From contig VBMV01000080.1 in assembly GCA_005878835.1 (NCBI GenBank), forward strand, positions 1-34,359: DNA of 34,359 nucleotides. Reading direction: 5' to 3'. Source of the stretch: Gammaproteobacteria bacterium (GTDB taxonomy: Bacteria; Pseudomonadota; Gammaproteobacteria; Steroidobacterales; Steroidobacteraceae). The stretch's first letter is position 1; each line of letters starts with the position of its first letter. This document shows positions 1-6,717 of this stretch, piece by piece. The translations under genes were made by a program, and so were the position numbers. The notes beneath the pieces were generated by a model. That model was not told where the DNA came from, did no database searches, and saw nothing but the letters and a program-made list of their open reading frames with translations.

Positions 1-1388
1 CGCGCGGCCGATGCAAAGCTCACGATCTGCTCCGGACTCTTCACCCCGGGGCGCACCTCGACACCGCTCGACACGTCGACCCCGAAGGGCTGCACGGCGC
101 CGATGGCGGCGGCCACGTTGCCGCTGTTGAGACCACCCGCGAGCACCAGCTGCGTGCAACGCGCGAGACGGCGGGCGGCGGCCCAGTCGCCCGCCACGCC
201 GGTGCCGCTCACGGGCCCTTCAAAGAGGATCCGGCCCGGCAGGGTTGCGGGCGCATCATCCCCATCACGCACCACCGGCAGCAGACCCAGGCCGGCCGGC
301 AGTTGCAGCCGCGCGAGATCGGACAGGTCCGTCTGCAACAGGTCCGGGCTGAACACCTTCAGGATCTCATCCACCGCGGCCTGGGCCGGATGCCGGGTCA
401 CCGCCACGCAGCGCACCCGCCCGCGCGCGGCCTGCGCCAGGCGCGCGGCACGCTGCGGCGTCAGCCGCCGCGACGACTCGGCGAACACGAATCCGATGGC
501 ATCCACGCCCGCCTCGAGCGCCGCGCTCACCGCCTCGGGAGTGGTCATGCCGCAGATCTTGACCTTGGCCGCCGCTCGTCCCGCCGCCAGCACCGCCGCG
601 GCGAGCCCCTGCGGATCCTCGGCCTGCATCAGCGCGCCGCCGACGAGCGCCAGCTGGTAGCCGGCCGCAACGAGCTGCCGCGCATCCGCAGCCGTCGCCA
701 CGCCGCTTTCCGCGACCCGTGGCGTGCCCGTGGGCAGGAGCGGCGCGAGCTCGAGCAGCCGCTGCGGCAGCACCTGCATCGTCGCGAGGTCGCGGCAATT
801 CACGCCCGCGAGCAACCGGTTCGCGCCCGCGTGCGCCTCGATCAGCTCGCACACGAGCTCGAGGTCGCGCGCGTCGAAGGCTTCCAGCAGCACGAACAGT
901 CCGAGCGCACGGGCGCAGGCGAGCAGCGCATCGATCGCGCTGCGCGACAACATGCGCACGATCACCAGTACCCCGCCCGCGCCCGCGGCGCGCGCCTCCA
1001 GCACCTGGTAGGGATCCACCAGAAAGTCCTTGCGCATGGCGGGAACCGCGTGCGGCGCCAGCGCCCGCGCGGCGCTCGCCAGATGCTCGAGTGAGCCATC
1101 GAAGCGGCTCGGCTCGGTGAGTACCGAGATCGCGGCCGCCCCGGCGCGCGCGTACGCCGTGACGCGTGCCGCCACGTCCTCGGCCCGCGGACCCAGCCGC
1201 CCCGAGCCCGGCGAGCGCAGTTTCACTTCCGCGATGAGATCGAAGCCGGAACGGTCGAGGCGCAAGGGTGGCGGCGCGGGGCTCTCCCGGGCCGCGGCCT
1301 CGAGCGCGCTTTCCGAGCGGGTCTGCTTCGCCGCCCGCACCCGCTCGCGGCTGGCCTCCGCCATCTCATCAAGAAACGCGCCCCTCAC
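1..1388 (-). CDS. trpCF: Bifunctional indole-3-glycerol-phosphate synthase / phosphoribosylanthranilate isomerase (TrpC-TrpF fusion), 3' end cut by the window
   Basis: Catalyses two consecutive cytoplasmic steps of tryptophan synthesis: isomerisation of phosphoribosylanthranilate (TrpF) and ring closure to indole-3-glycerol phosphate (TrpC). The frame opens at GTG 1388-1386, overlapping the trpD stop as GTGA, and stays open to base 1, giving about 462 residues; E. coli TrpCF is 453, so little is missing. The TrpC half shows IAEVKLRSPGSG, AMRKDFLVDPYQV, GVNCRDL, RVAESGV and ALVGGALM. The TrpF half begins around residue 276 with KVKICGMTTPE and continues with GFVFAESSRRL, LAGGLNSGNV and FGVDVSSGVE. 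I checked the codon phase at 1388, 1037, 953, 659 and 548 and found no stop or shift, so the two domains are one polypeptide with a very short linker. Last visible gene of the trp operon. Confidence 0.93.
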   Translation of the reverse strand, partial: MRGAFLDEMAEASRERVRAAKQTRSESALEAAARESPAPPPLRLDRSGFDLIAEVKLRSPGSGRLGPRAEDVAARVTAYARAGAAAISVLTEPSRFDGSLEHLASAARALAPHAVPAMRKDFLVDPYQVLEARAAGAGGVLVIVRMLSRSAIDALLACARALGLFVLLEAFDARDLELVCELIEAHAGANRLLAGVNCRDLATMQVLPQRLLELAPLLPTGTPRVAESGVATAADARQLVAAGYQLALVGGALMQAEDPQGLAAAVLAAGRAAAKVKICGMTTPEAVSAALEAGVDAIGFVFAESSRRLTPQRAARLAQAARGRVRCVAVTRHPAQAAVDEILKVFSPDLLQTDLSDLARLQLPAGLGLLPVVRDGDDAPATLPGRILFEGPVSGTGVAGDWAAARRLARCTQLVLAGGLNSGNVAAAIGAVQPFGVDVSSGVEVRPGVKSPEQIVSFASAA

Positions 1389-2422
1389 GGCTTGCGCTCC
1401 CCGTCGGGCCGCCGTGCTTTGAGCGCCTCGAGCAAGCGGCGCGCGGCGCCGGAGTCGATGGCGGCGGCGGCGCGCGCCAGGCCCTCGCGGGGCGCACGCG
1501 TCTCCCCGGCAAGCTCGAGCGCCAGCGCGGTACCCAACAGCAGACAATCGCGATGCGCGCCGCGATCCTCGCCGTACAGCACCGCCGCGAGCGCGCGCGC
1601 ATTGTGCGCGGCGTCGCCTCCGGCCAGATCACTCGCGCTGCAGGGAGCGAGTCCGTACTGCGACGGCGCGCGCACCTGCATCTCGACGCGCCCGGGGCGC
1701 ACATCGAACAGCGTGAACGGACCTGCGGGCGTGGGCTCATCCCACCCGAGCGCGCCGTGCACGACGAAGGCGCGCTCCATGGGCAGACCCTGGAACGTGT
1801 CGGCGATGAGCCGCGCGACCTCCACACTGAACGCGCCCACCAGATGCAGCGGGGGCTGCGCGGGATTGACCAGGGGGCCGAGGATGTTGAACACGGTGCG
1901 CACGCCGAGCGCGGCGCGAATCGGGGCGATCGCCCTGGTGGCCGGATGGTAGTGAGGCGCAAACAGGAAAGTGAAGCCGGTGGCCTCGAGACAGGCCAGC
2001 GCGGCCGGCGCATCGGGCGGAATCGCCAGCCCCAGGGCTTCGAGCACGTCCGCGCTGCCGCAGCGGCTCGAGACCGAGCGGTTGCCGTGCTTGACCACCG
2101 GCACGCCGCAGGCGGCGGTCAGGAGCGCGGTGCCGGTGGAGATGTTGAAGCTTCCGGAGGCATCACCGCCGGTGCCGACGATGTCGAGGGCGCGCAGGCC
2201 CGCGGGCAGCTCGGGCCGGTGCGCCAGGCGGCGCATCGCCTGCGCGAAGCCCCGCACTTCATCGGCCACCAGGCCCTTGGTCGAGAGCGCCGCGAGCAAC
2301 GCCCCCGCCATCGCGGGCGGCAGCTGCGGGTCGGTCAGGTGAGCGAGCAGCTCCTCGGCCTGCGCCTGCGACAGGTCGCGGCGCTCGAGGAGCTGCTGCA
2401 GCAGCTCACGCGCGAGCGCCAT
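1385..2422 (-). CDS. trpD: Anthranilate phosphoribosyltransferase
   Basis: Transfers the phosphoribosyl group of PRPP to anthranilate, the second step of tryptophan synthesis, in the cytoplasm. The 345-residue protein has the usual family length. Diagnostic motifs are GTGGD at residues 83-87 (PRPP binding), SFNIST at 91-96 and KHGNRSVSS at 111-119. The start is ATG 2422-2420, which lies 17 bases inside the 3' end of trpG, and the stop TGA overlaps the GTG start of trpCF. Translation is therefore probably coupled on both sides. It is a separate gene here, not fused to trpG as in enterics. The motif set leaves little room for another identity; the related nucleoside phosphorylases lack this combination. 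Confidence 0.97.
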   Translation of the reverse strand: MALARELLQQLLERRDLSQAQAEELLAHLTDPQLPPAMAGALLAALSTKGLVADEVRGFAQAMRRLAHRPELPAGLRALDIVGTGGDASGSFNISTGTALLTAACGVPVVKHGNRSVSSRCGSADVLEALGLAIPPDAPAALACLEATGFTFLFAPHYHPATRAIAPIRAALGVRTVFNILGPLVNPAQPPLHLVGAFSVEVARLIADTFQGLPMERAFVVHGALGWDEPTPAGPFTLFDVRPGRVEMQVRAPSQYGLAPCSASDLAGGDAAHNARALAAVLYGEDRGAHRDCLLLGTALALELAGETRAPREGLARAAAAIDSGAARRLLEALKARRPDGERKP

Positions 2423-3035
2423 TGCCTGCTCCGGGCGCGGCGTGCGCGGCGCGCTCGCCGGCGGTGTACTTCAGGAAATTGCCCAGCAGCCGTGGACCCT
2501 CGGGCGTGAGGATGCTCTCGGGATGAAACTGCACGCCCTCCACCACCAGCGTGCGGTGGCGCACCGCCATGATCTCCGCTTCCGCGGTCTGCGCACTCAC
2601 CTCGAGCTGCGCGGGCAGCCTCCCGGGAGCGGCGATCAATGAATGGTAGCGCCCCACCTCGCACGGCTGCGGCAGACCCTCGAACAGCGTGCGCTGATCG
2701 TGACGGATGAGCGAGGTCTTGCCGTGCATGAGCCGATCGGCCCGCACGACCTTGCCACCGAACACTTCCACGATGGCCTGGTGTCCGAGGCAAACACCCA
2801 GCACCGGGATACGGCCGGCGAAGGCGCGGATCATGTCCATGGACACGCCCGCATCGTACGGCGTCCCGGGACCGGGCGAGATGCACAGGTGCGAGGGTGC
2901 GAGCGAGCACGCCTCCTGCGGGGTGAGCGCGTCGTTGCGGTAGACGCTCACCTCAGCTCCCAGGACCAGGAACGCCTGCACCAGGTTGTAGGTGAAGGAG
3001 TCGTAGTTGTCGATCAGCAGCAGGCGCGGCTTCAC
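2406..3035 (-). CDS. trpG: Anthranilate synthase glutamine amidotransferase component
   Basis: Class I glutamine amidotransferase that hydrolyses glutamine and passes ammonia to TrpE for anthranilate formation. The 209-residue protein shows LLIDNYDSFTYN at the N-terminus, the oxyanion loop SPGPGTP, the nucleophile in GVCLGHQ (Cys82) and the HPES motif (His171, Glu173), which complete the catalytic triad. The start is GTG 3035-3033, overlapping the trpE stop as GTGA. By sequence alone such proteins can also serve PabB in folate synthesis (PabA). Its position between trpE and trpD makes the tryptophan role primary, but dual use is possible because no pab gene is visible here. The C-terminal 20 or so residues are Ala-rich and probably flexible. 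Confidence 0.96.
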   Translation of the reverse strand: MKPRLLLIDNYDSFTYNLVQAFLVLGAEVSVYRNDALTPQEACSLAPSHLCISPGPGTPYDAGVSMDMIRAFAGRIPVLGVCLGHQAIVEVFGGKVVRADRLMHGKTSLIRHDQRTLFEGLPQPCEVGRYHSLIAAPGRLPAQLEVSAQTAEAEIMAVRHRTLVVEGVQFHPESILTPEGPRLLGNFLKYTAGERAAHAAPGAGNGARA

Positions 3036-4417
3036 AAGCCCTCCCCGGCGAGCTCGAGCGCGCGCACCAGGGCCGCGCTCTTGGCCAGCACCTCTTCGTG
3101 CTCGCTCTCGGGCACGCTGTCGGCGACGATGCCGGCGCCGGCCTGGTAGCTGTACTCGTCGCCCGAGAACACCAGGGTGCGGATGGTGATGGCGTGATCC
3201 ATGTCGCCGCGGGCGCCGAAGTAGCCCACCGTGCCGCCATACAGGCCGCGATTCACCGGCTCGAGCTCATCGATGATCTGCATGGCGCGCACCTTGGGCG
3301 CACCCACCAGTGTGCCGGCCGGAAAGGCCGCGGCGAACAGATCGAAGGCATCGCGATCGGCGGCCAGCTCGCCGTGCACGCCGCTCACCATGTGCATCAC
3401 GTGACTGTAGCGCTCGATCGAGCGGTAAGGCTCCACGCGCACGCTGCCGGCGCGCGCCACGCGCCCGAGGTCGTTGCGCGCCAGGTCCACCAGCATCACG
3501 TGCTCGGCGTTCTCCTTGGGATCGGCGAGCAGCTGCGCTTCGCGCGCGCGGTCGGTGGCGGCATCGGGCGAGCGCGGCCGGGTGCCGGCGATGGGCCGCA
3601 GCTGCGCGCAGCGCCCGTTGAGCTTCACCAGCGCCTCAGGAGAGGAGCCCACCACCGCCACCTCCCCGAGCGCGCAGTAGTACATGTAAGGGGAGGGATT
3701 GATCAGCCGCAGCGCGCGATACGCCTGGAACGGATCGAGCTCGTGGCGGCCCGAGAAGCGGCTCGCCAGCACCAGCTGGTAGACATCGCCCGCGGCAATG
3801 TACTCCTGGGTGCGCCGCACGCCGGCCATGTACTCGGCGCGTGCGTAGGCCGTGGTCGGCGGGGCGTAACGGCCGCGGCGCCGGCCGTTGGGCAGCGCGC
3901 CGCGCAGCGCGCGCACCACTTCCTGGCGCAGCGAGCGGCGCTCGGCTTCCGCGCCGGCATGAAGCAGCGCGATGCCGCGCGTCAGGTGATCGAACACCAG
4001 CACCGAGCGCGGCGCCACGTAGTGCAGCGCCGGCGCGCCGCCGACACCCGCCGCGCGCGCCGGCAGGCGCTCGAAGTAGCGCACCACGTCGTAGGCTGCA
4101 TAGCCGACGAGTCCCCCCGCGAGCGGTACGCCGGCGATATCGGGCTGCGGCCTGGGTGCCCGTCCGAGCGCCGCCCGCAACGCCGCGAGCAGCTCGGCGC
4201 CGGAGGCGGGAGCCGGCCGGCGCTCGTCGCCGATCGTGAGCCCTGCGCCATCGAGCCGCACCTCCATGCCGTCGCCGAAACCGATGAACGAGTAACGCGC
4301 CAGCCGCTCGCCGCCCTCGACGCTCTCGAGGAGGAAGCGCGGCGCGAAGGCGGCGAGCTTCATGAACGCCGACACCGGCGTGTCGAGATCACCGGTTATG
4401 TCGAAGGGTGGTTGCAA
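3032..4417 (-). CDS. trpE: Anthranilate synthase component I
   Basis: Converts chorismate and ammonia to anthranilate, the committed step of tryptophan synthesis, together with TrpG. The 461-residue protein is slightly shorter than most TrpE. It carries DLDTPVSAF near the N-terminus, the LLES motif (residues 29-32) associated with tryptophan feedback inhibition, and the chorismate-binding core with IAGTRPRS, DPKENAEHVMLVDLARND and GLYGGTVGYF. The start is assigned to TTG 4417-4415. Upstream in this frame there is no ATG or GTG before a TGA lying inside the attenuator, and GGAG sits 10 bases before the TTG. Residues 1-12 already resemble the family start. The gene begins 33 bases after the attenuator T-run, so its transcription depends on read-through of that terminator. 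Confidence 0.95.
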   Translation of the reverse strand: MQPPFDITGDLDTPVSAFMKLAAFAPRFLLESVEGGERLARYSFIGFGDGMEVRLDGAGLTIGDERRPAPASGAELLAALRAALGRAPRPQPDIAGVPLAGGLVGYAAYDVVRYFERLPARAAGVGGAPALHYVAPRSVLVFDHLTRGIALLHAGAEAERRSLRQEVVRALRGALPNGRRRGRYAPPTTAYARAEYMAGVRRTQEYIAAGDVYQLVLASRFSGRHELDPFQAYRALRLINPSPYMYYCALGEVAVVGSSPEALVKLNGRCAQLRPIAGTRPRSPDAATDRAREAQLLADPKENAEHVMLVDLARNDLGRVARAGSVRVEPYRSIERYSHVMHMVSGVHGELAADRDAFDLFAAAFPAGTLVGAPKVRAMQIIDELEPVNRGLYGGTVGYFGARGDMDHAITIRTLVFSGDEYSYQAGAGIVADSVPESEHEEVLAKSAALVRALELAGEGL

Positions 4418-4450
4418 CGCTGCAGGACTCCAAACGTGGATCGGAACAAC

Positions 4451-4485
4451 AAAAAACCCATCCCGGGGTCATCCGGAGATGGGTT
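4451..4485 (-). terminator. trp attenuator (intrinsic terminator upstream of trpE)
   Basis: On the minus strand the arms AACCCATC (4485-4478) and GATGGGTT (4462-4455) pair over 8 bp. An inner CCGG (4476-4473) pairs with CCGG (4466-4463) across the six-base loop ATGACC, with one bulged T. The hairpin runs straight into TTTTTT and then GTTGTT. It lies between the trpL stop and trpE, so it would stop transcription before the structural genes when tryptophan is plentiful. Confidence 0.9.
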
Positions 4486-4546
4486 TCTGGTGCCGTAAAA
4501 GAGTTCTTTAAGTCGCGAGAAACAAACCAGCCGTCAGCCCACTCCG
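4474..4546 (-). promoter_or_regulatory. trp antiterminator pairing region
   Basis: Directly after the trpL stop codon the transcript reads CGGAGTGGG (4546-4538). This can pair over 9 bp with CCCATCTCCG (4483-4474), with one U bulged, and the latter covers the whole 5' arm of the terminator. The two pairings exclude each other. A ribosome stalled on the three Trp codons leaves CGGAGTGGG free and would favour read-through. A ribosome that reaches the TAA covers it and would allow termination. The pairing is read directly from the sequence; the mechanism is the established enteric trp model applied here. Confidence 0.8.
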
Positions 4547-4600
4547 TTATGAGGGGCGCCACCACCAGGAACGCGAAGCGCTGACGGGCTGCTGCGACAT
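4547..4600 (-). CDS. trpL: trp operon leader peptide with three consecutive Trp codons
   Basis: A 17-residue open frame, MSQQPVSASRSWWWRPS, starts at ATG 4600-4598 and ends at TAA 4549-4547. Codons 12-14 (4567-4559) are TGG TGG TGG, which is very unlikely by chance in a 17-codon frame placed just before a terminator and trpE. The peptide is a sensor of charged tRNA-Trp rather than a functional product. The stop lies immediately before the antiterminator arm, the geometry needed for attenuation. A GGAG occurs at 4606-4603 but only two bases before the ATG, which is too close for normal use. A promoter-like pair at 4637-4608 would place the transcription start at about the A of the ATG, so initiation may be leaderless. 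Confidence 0.88.
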   Translation of the reverse strand: MSQQPVSASRSWWWRPS

Positions 4601-4607
4601 GGCTCCG

Positions 4608-4637
4608 AGTATCACCGTCGGGCGGTTGGGACGTCAA
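4608..4637 (-). promoter_or_regulatory. Candidate trp operon promoter
   Basis: On the minus strand a TTGACG (4637-4632, five of six to the sigma-70 -35 consensus) is followed after 18 bases by GATACT (4613-4608, four of six to the -10 consensus). The expected start point falls at about 4601-4600, the first base of trpL. I see no TrpR-type operator with confidence. A promoter further upstream is not excluded. Confidence 0.4.
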
Positions 4638-4866
4638 GCGAAACGCTGCGCGCCGTGCGCGGCGGTGGCGCGAGCCCTCATCGTCGACCTGACTCAGACC
4701 GACCCTTACACGTATCTCGGCGAGCGGTGAACCGTCCCCACGCGGCCGCCGATCCCGGCGCGCGCCGCGGGAGGCGCAGAGAGCCTCGGGCGAGGCGCCG
4801 ATGCACGGCGCCCCGACCTCGAGCTGCAGTTGCGAATCGTCGCCTCGCGCGACCGCCCTGGAACCG

Positions 4867-5229
4867 CTACTTCAGGCACACGGCTTCGACGTTGTTGCCG
4901 TCCGGATCAAACAGGAACGCGGCGTAGTAGGTCGGGCTGTAGTCCCGCCGCATACCCGGCGCGCCGTTGTCGCGCCCGCGCGCCTTGAGCCCTTCGCGAT
5001 GGAACGCATCGACCGCCGCACGGCTGCCGGCCGTGAACGCCAGGTGCACCAGCGAGTGGGCGAGCTTCGCGTCCGCATACAGCCACAGCGACGAGTTGCC
5101 GCGGGAGCCGAAGGCCGCGGTCGACTCGTCCTGCGAGGTGGCCTCGTAGCCAAGCGGCGCCAGAGCCATGGTGTAGAAGCGCACGCTGGCATCCAGATCC
5201 TTCACCCTCAAACCGATGTGATCGAACAT
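4867..5229 (-). CDS. VOC superfamily (glyoxalase/bleomycin-resistance/dioxygenase fold) protein
   Basis: A 120-residue cytoplasmic protein of the vicinal oxygen chelate fold. It opens with MFDHIGLRVKDLDASVRFY, the first beta-alpha-beta unit with a probable metal ligand in DHIGL, and ends with AAFLFDPDGNNVEAVC, which carries the typical acidic metal ligand near the C-terminus. The length matches one VOC module of two paired motifs, so a dimer is likely. The start is ATG 5229-5227, preceded by a strong AGGAGG six bases upstream. The substrate cannot be told from sequence: members include glyoxalase I, fosfomycin or bleomycin resistance proteins and dioxygenases. It lies upstream of the trp promoter on the same strand but is separated from trpL by more than 260 bases, so it is not obviously part of that operon. 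Confidence 0.85.
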   Translation of the reverse strand: MFDHIGLRVKDLDASVRFYTMALAPLGYEATSQDESTAAFGSRGNSSLWLYADAKLAHSLVHLAFTAGSRAAVDAFHREGLKARGRDNGAPGMRRDYSPTYYAAFLFDPDGNNVEAVCLK

Positions 5230-5364
5230 GAAACCCTCCTGGCCCCACCACCCGGTCGTTCGATGCTACCGCGCGTGGGCGCGCCGTCACAACCGCGCCG
5301 GGGCGCGCACGCTTTCCGCTAGAATGCGCGCCCGGGCCCTTGAGGCCGGCGGGGTGGTCTGCAG

Positions 5365-5754
5365 GTGAGTTTCAAGGAGTTGCTCGACAGCTGGCGCGAG
5401 CGGGCGGCCGCGCCGCGCACCGCCAAGGTCTACGCCGTGCGGCTGCCGGTGGATGATGCCGCGCGGCTCGCGGCGCTCGCGGAGATGTTTCCCGGGCGCG
5501 CGCCCGAGCAGCTCATCACCGAGCTGCTGGGCGCGGCTCTCAGGGAAATCGCCGCCGCGATGCCCTACGTCGCGGGTAAGCGGGTGATCGCCACCGACGA
5601 GCAGGGCGATCCGGTTTACGAGGACGCCGGCCCCACACCGCGCTTCATGGAGCTCGCGCGCAAGCATCGCCGCGAGCTCGAACCGCGGACGGGTCCCGCG
5701 AGGCGCGCGAAGCCGGCGCGCAAGGCCGCAAAGCCAGGGCGGCGCCGCAGCTGA
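5365..5754 (+). CDS. Conserved small protein of unknown function
   Basis: A 129-residue protein beginning with MSFKELLDSWRERAA from GTG 5365. The middle reads YAVRLPVDDAARLAALAEM and EQLITELLGAALREI, which looks like a short beta strand followed by two amphipathic helices, a plan reminiscent of ribbon-helix-helix proteins. PRFMELARKHRREL follows, and the last 30 or so residues are a basic tail rich in Lys, Arg and Ala. I recall similar proteins in pseudomonads and xanthomonads, sometimes labelled as pilin assembly or pilus tip components, but I see nothing here supporting that label. It lies 8 bases before yajQ on the same strand, so the two are probably co-transcribed. The basic tail would suit nucleic acid contact. 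Function is unknown. Confidence 0.8.
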   Translation: MSFKELLDSWRERAAAPRTAKVYAVRLPVDDAARLAALAEMFPGRAPEQLITELLGAALREIAAAMPYVAGKRVIATDEQGDPVYEDAGPTPRFMELARKHRRELEPRTGPARRAKPARKAAKPGRRRS

Positions 5755-5762
5755 GGTCCCCG

Positions 5763-6245
5763 ATGCCCTCCTTCGACACCGTTTCCGAGCTCAACGCCCA
5801 CGAGGTCGCCAACGCGCTCGACCAGGCAAACCGCGAGCTGGCGCAGCGCTTCGACTTCAAGGACACGGGCGCGCGCTTCGAGTTGCAGGAGCTCACCGTA
5901 ACCCTGCACGCGCAGGTGGACTTTCAGCTCAAGCAGATGCTGGAGATCCTCAAGCTGCGCCTCTCCAAGCGCGGCGTCGACCTCGCGTGCCTCGAGGTGA
6001 AGGAGCCGCAGACCAGCCTCTCGGCCGCGCACCAGGAAGTGGTGCTGCGGCACGGCATCGATCAGGACACCGGCAGAACGATCATGCGCCTCGTCAAGGA
6101 CTCCAAGCTCAAGGTGCAGGCGAGTCTGCAGGGCGACAAGGTGCGCATCAGCGGCAAGCAGCGCGATGAGCTGCAGGCGGCGATCGCGCTGCTGCGCGGC
6201 GCGAAGCTCGACGTGCCGCTGCAGTTCAACAATTTCCGCGACTGA
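5763..6245 (+). CDS. yajQ: YajQ family nucleotide-binding protein
   Basis: A 160-residue cytoplasmic protein matching the YajQ (UPF0234) family over its full length. It starts with MPSFDTVSELNAHEV, continues with FDFKDTGARFEL and VLRHGIDQDTGRTIMRLVKDSK, and ends in DVPLQFNNFRD, the family's typical terminus. YajQ proteins have two ferredoxin-like domains. They bind nucleotides or RNA, and a Xanthomonas member has been described as a cyclic-di-GMP receptor that acts with a transcription factor. Whether this protein binds cyclic-di-GMP cannot be seen from the sequence. Start ATG 5763 follows the preceding gene by 8 bases and that gene's end supplies a weak GAGG. Downstream lies a strong hairpin shared with the convergent gene. 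Confidence 0.95.
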   Translation: MPSFDTVSELNAHEVANALDQANRELAQRFDFKDTGARFELQELTVTLHAQVDFQLKQMLEILKLRLSKRGVDLACLEVKEPQTSLSAAHQEVVLRHGIDQDTGRTIMRLVKDSKLKVQASLQGDKVRISGKQRDELQAAIALLRGAKLDVPLQFNNFRD

Positions 6246-6260
6246 TAGTGTCGCGCCGCG

Positions 6261-6288
6261 CGTGCAGCGCTGCGGTCAGCGCTGCACG
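6261..6288. terminator. Perfect 12-bp hairpin between convergent genes
   Basis: CGTGCAGCGCTG (6261-6272) and CAGCGCTGCACG (6277-6288) are exact inverted copies separated by CGGT. The hairpin begins 15 bases after the yajQ stop and contains the stop codon and last codons of the opposite gene. There is no T-run on either strand, so it may be a transcript-end stabiliser or a Rho-aided bidirectional terminator rather than a classical intrinsic one. Confidence 0.5.
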
Positions 6289-6620
6289 TGGCTCACAAAG
6301 AAATACGCGACCCCGAGGAGCAGCGCGAACTGCCCCATGATCGCCCCGTACATGTGGCGCACGCTGCTGGTCATGGCGGCGTGAAAATCGCTTTGGCTCA
6401 GCTTCCCCTCGACCTCGTGACGCAGCCCCGTCATCTCCGACTTCAGTTCGGTGCGCAGCTCCGCGATCTCATGCCGCAGGATCAGGATGTCCTGCTTGGT
6501 GGCGAGGGTGTCCTTCGCCCCGGCGATCTCGATCTCGATCGCCTGCACGATGGCGCGCGCCTGCGCGGGCGGGACGGCGGCCTTGTCCAGGATTTCGAGC
6601 GATGCGGCTTGCACGGCCAT
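6276..6620 (-). CDS. Coiled-coil protein with a C-terminal membrane anchor (DUF1640/CCDC90-like)
   Basis: A 114-residue protein. Residues 1-35 are helical and include VPPAQARAIVQAIEIEI. Residues 38-75 form a heptad-rich coiled coil (TKQDILILRHEIAELRTEL). The last 25 residues, with MGQFALLLGVAYFF, form one transmembrane helix followed by SHVQR. This plan matches bacterial DUF1640/CCDC90-like proteins, relatives of the mitochondrial MCUR1/CCDC90 family, whose bacterial role is unknown. The coiled coil would project into the cytoplasm and oligomerise. The start ATG 6620-6618 follows a GAGG nine bases upstream and sits at the edge of a 9-bp inverted repeat (6621-6672). Convergent with yajQ. The family assignment is from pattern and is moderately secure. 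Confidence 0.75.
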   Translation of the reverse strand: MAVQAASLEILDKAAVPPAQARAIVQAIEIEIAGAKDTLATKQDILILRHEIAELRTELKSEMTGLRHEVEGKLSQSDFHAAMTSSVRHMYGAIMGQFALLLGVAYFFVSHVQR

Positions 6621-6672
6621 CCAGCATAGCCTCGATGGACTTCGGCGGCGAGCTTACAGAGCCCTATGCTGG
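6621..6672. repeat. 9-bp inverted repeat flanking the promoter region of the coiled-coil gene
   Basis: CCAGCATAG (6621-6629) and CTATGCTGG (6664-6672) are exact inverted copies with centres about 43 bases apart. One arm touches the start codon of the gene at 6276-6620. The spacing is close to four helical turns, which would suit a dimeric regulator binding two half-sites or a long-stem leader RNA. No known regulator is recognised. Confidence 0.45.
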
Positions 6673-6683
6673 AGGACAGCGGC

Positions 6684-6716
6684 AAAAAGCAGCGCGATCG
6701 TGCGGATTTGCCGCAC
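6684..6716 (-). terminator. Possible terminator downstream of btuF
   Basis: Just after the btuF stop the minus strand reads GTGCGG (6716-6711), CAAAT, CCGCAC (6705-6700), a 6-bp stem, and 11 bases later TTTTT (6688-6684). The T-run is detached from the stem, so this is a weak intrinsic terminator candidate. Confidence 0.35.
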
Positions 6717-6717
6717 G

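Noticed and set aside
1268-2509. A 413-codon plus-strand frame opposite trpD
   Set aside because: Antisense shadow of trpD and trpCF; no protein family pattern and no ribosome site.
3098-4498. A 466-codon plus-strand frame opposite trpE
   Set aside because: A shadow of a highly GC-rich gene on the other strand, rich in His/Arg/Ala with no family motif. trpE on the minus strand explains the region.
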